This document shows positions 5,287 through 5,379 of a DNA stretch of 5,379 nucleotides, in pieces. The translations under genes were made by a program, and so were the position numbers. This DNA comes from Treponema sp. (GTDB lineage Bacteria > Spirochaetota > Spirochaetia > Treponematales > Breznakiellaceae), in NCBI GenBank assembly GCA_031273405.1, contig JAISRW010000144.1:1-5379 (forward strand). Reading direction: 5' to 3'. Below the pieces are notes generated by a model that was not told the origin of the DNA, ran no database searches, and saw nothing but the letters and a program-made list of their open reading frames with translations. The number at the start of each line of letters is the position of its first letter. The first letter of the stretch is position 1.

Positions 5287-5379
5287 ATGAAAAAAAAGCG
5301 GAACAATCAAGACGGAAATCACTCGAAATAAGCAAAGAGCTTATAGACAGCCTTGGATTTTTAAACCGGACCAGGAAAC
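5287..5379 (+). pseudogene. Start of a gene with a frame break at an A8 tract, possibly TetR-type regulator; runs off the window
   Basis: From the ATG at 5287 the frame reads only 14 residues, MKKKRNNQDGNHSK, and stops at TAA 5329-5331. The frame starting after the A run (5290-5297, eight A) is open to the window end and reads KKAEQSRRKSLEISKEL, then IDSLGFLNRTRK. It has no start codon of its own after the TGA at 5283. One additional A would fuse the two as MKKKAEQSRRKSLEISKEL..., in good register with GAGGAG. The pattern SRRK-x-LE-x-x-x-ELIDSLGF resembles the first helix of TetR-family DNA-binding domains; only about 30 residues are visible, so the family is tentative. The break may be a sequencing error, a mutation, phase variation, or be corrected by slippage on the A tract. 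Confidence 0.5.

Overview
The window looks like part of a Gram-negative, diderm bacterial chromosome of moderately high GC. It reads best as a spirochaete, probably Treponema-like. This rests on a relaxed lipobox (FAAC) on the TPR lipoprotein, an MCE protein with a long helical C-terminal half and an NPLLR-G-I-P type tail, and hairpin-rich AT spacers between GC-rich genes. The assignment is an inference and no taxonomic marker is present.

Layout, all genes on the + strand: (1) positions 1-837 hold the C-terminal 278 residues of a glycoside hydrolase family 3 (GH3) enzyme that begins before the window. (2) Positions 838-1486 carry no convincing gene. The first part (858-1084) is a compact non-coding element made of three successive stem-loop units, each framed by its own pair of inverted arms. 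The whole is bounded by near-perfect 20-base terminal inverted repeats and by CTAG on both sides. The rest is an AT-richer leader ending in a hairpin just before the next gene. (3) Positions 1487-5134 hold a four-gene Mla/MCE lipid-transport cluster: MlaE-type permease, MlaF-type ABC ATPase, MlaD-type MCE protein, and a TPR lipoprotein. (4) At 5287 a further gene starts behind a strong ribosome binding site. Its frame is broken at a run of eight A just after the start codon. With one more A it would read as a protein whose N-terminus resembles a TetR-type regulator.

How the genes work together: the permease and ATPase should form an inner-membrane ABC transporter. The MCE protein, anchored by one N-terminal helix, should form the periplasmic ring or channel bound to it. 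The lipoprotein is the only candidate here for a periplasmic or outer-membrane partner. No MlaB (STAS), MlaC or MlaA gene is visible. The GH3 enzyme is a separate sugar-utilisation function.

The most unusual content is non-coding: the three-unit hairpin element, and the two structured spacers inside the Mla operon. Those spacers share an inverted 11-base core and can fold in alternative ways close to the start codons of the ATPase and MCE genes.
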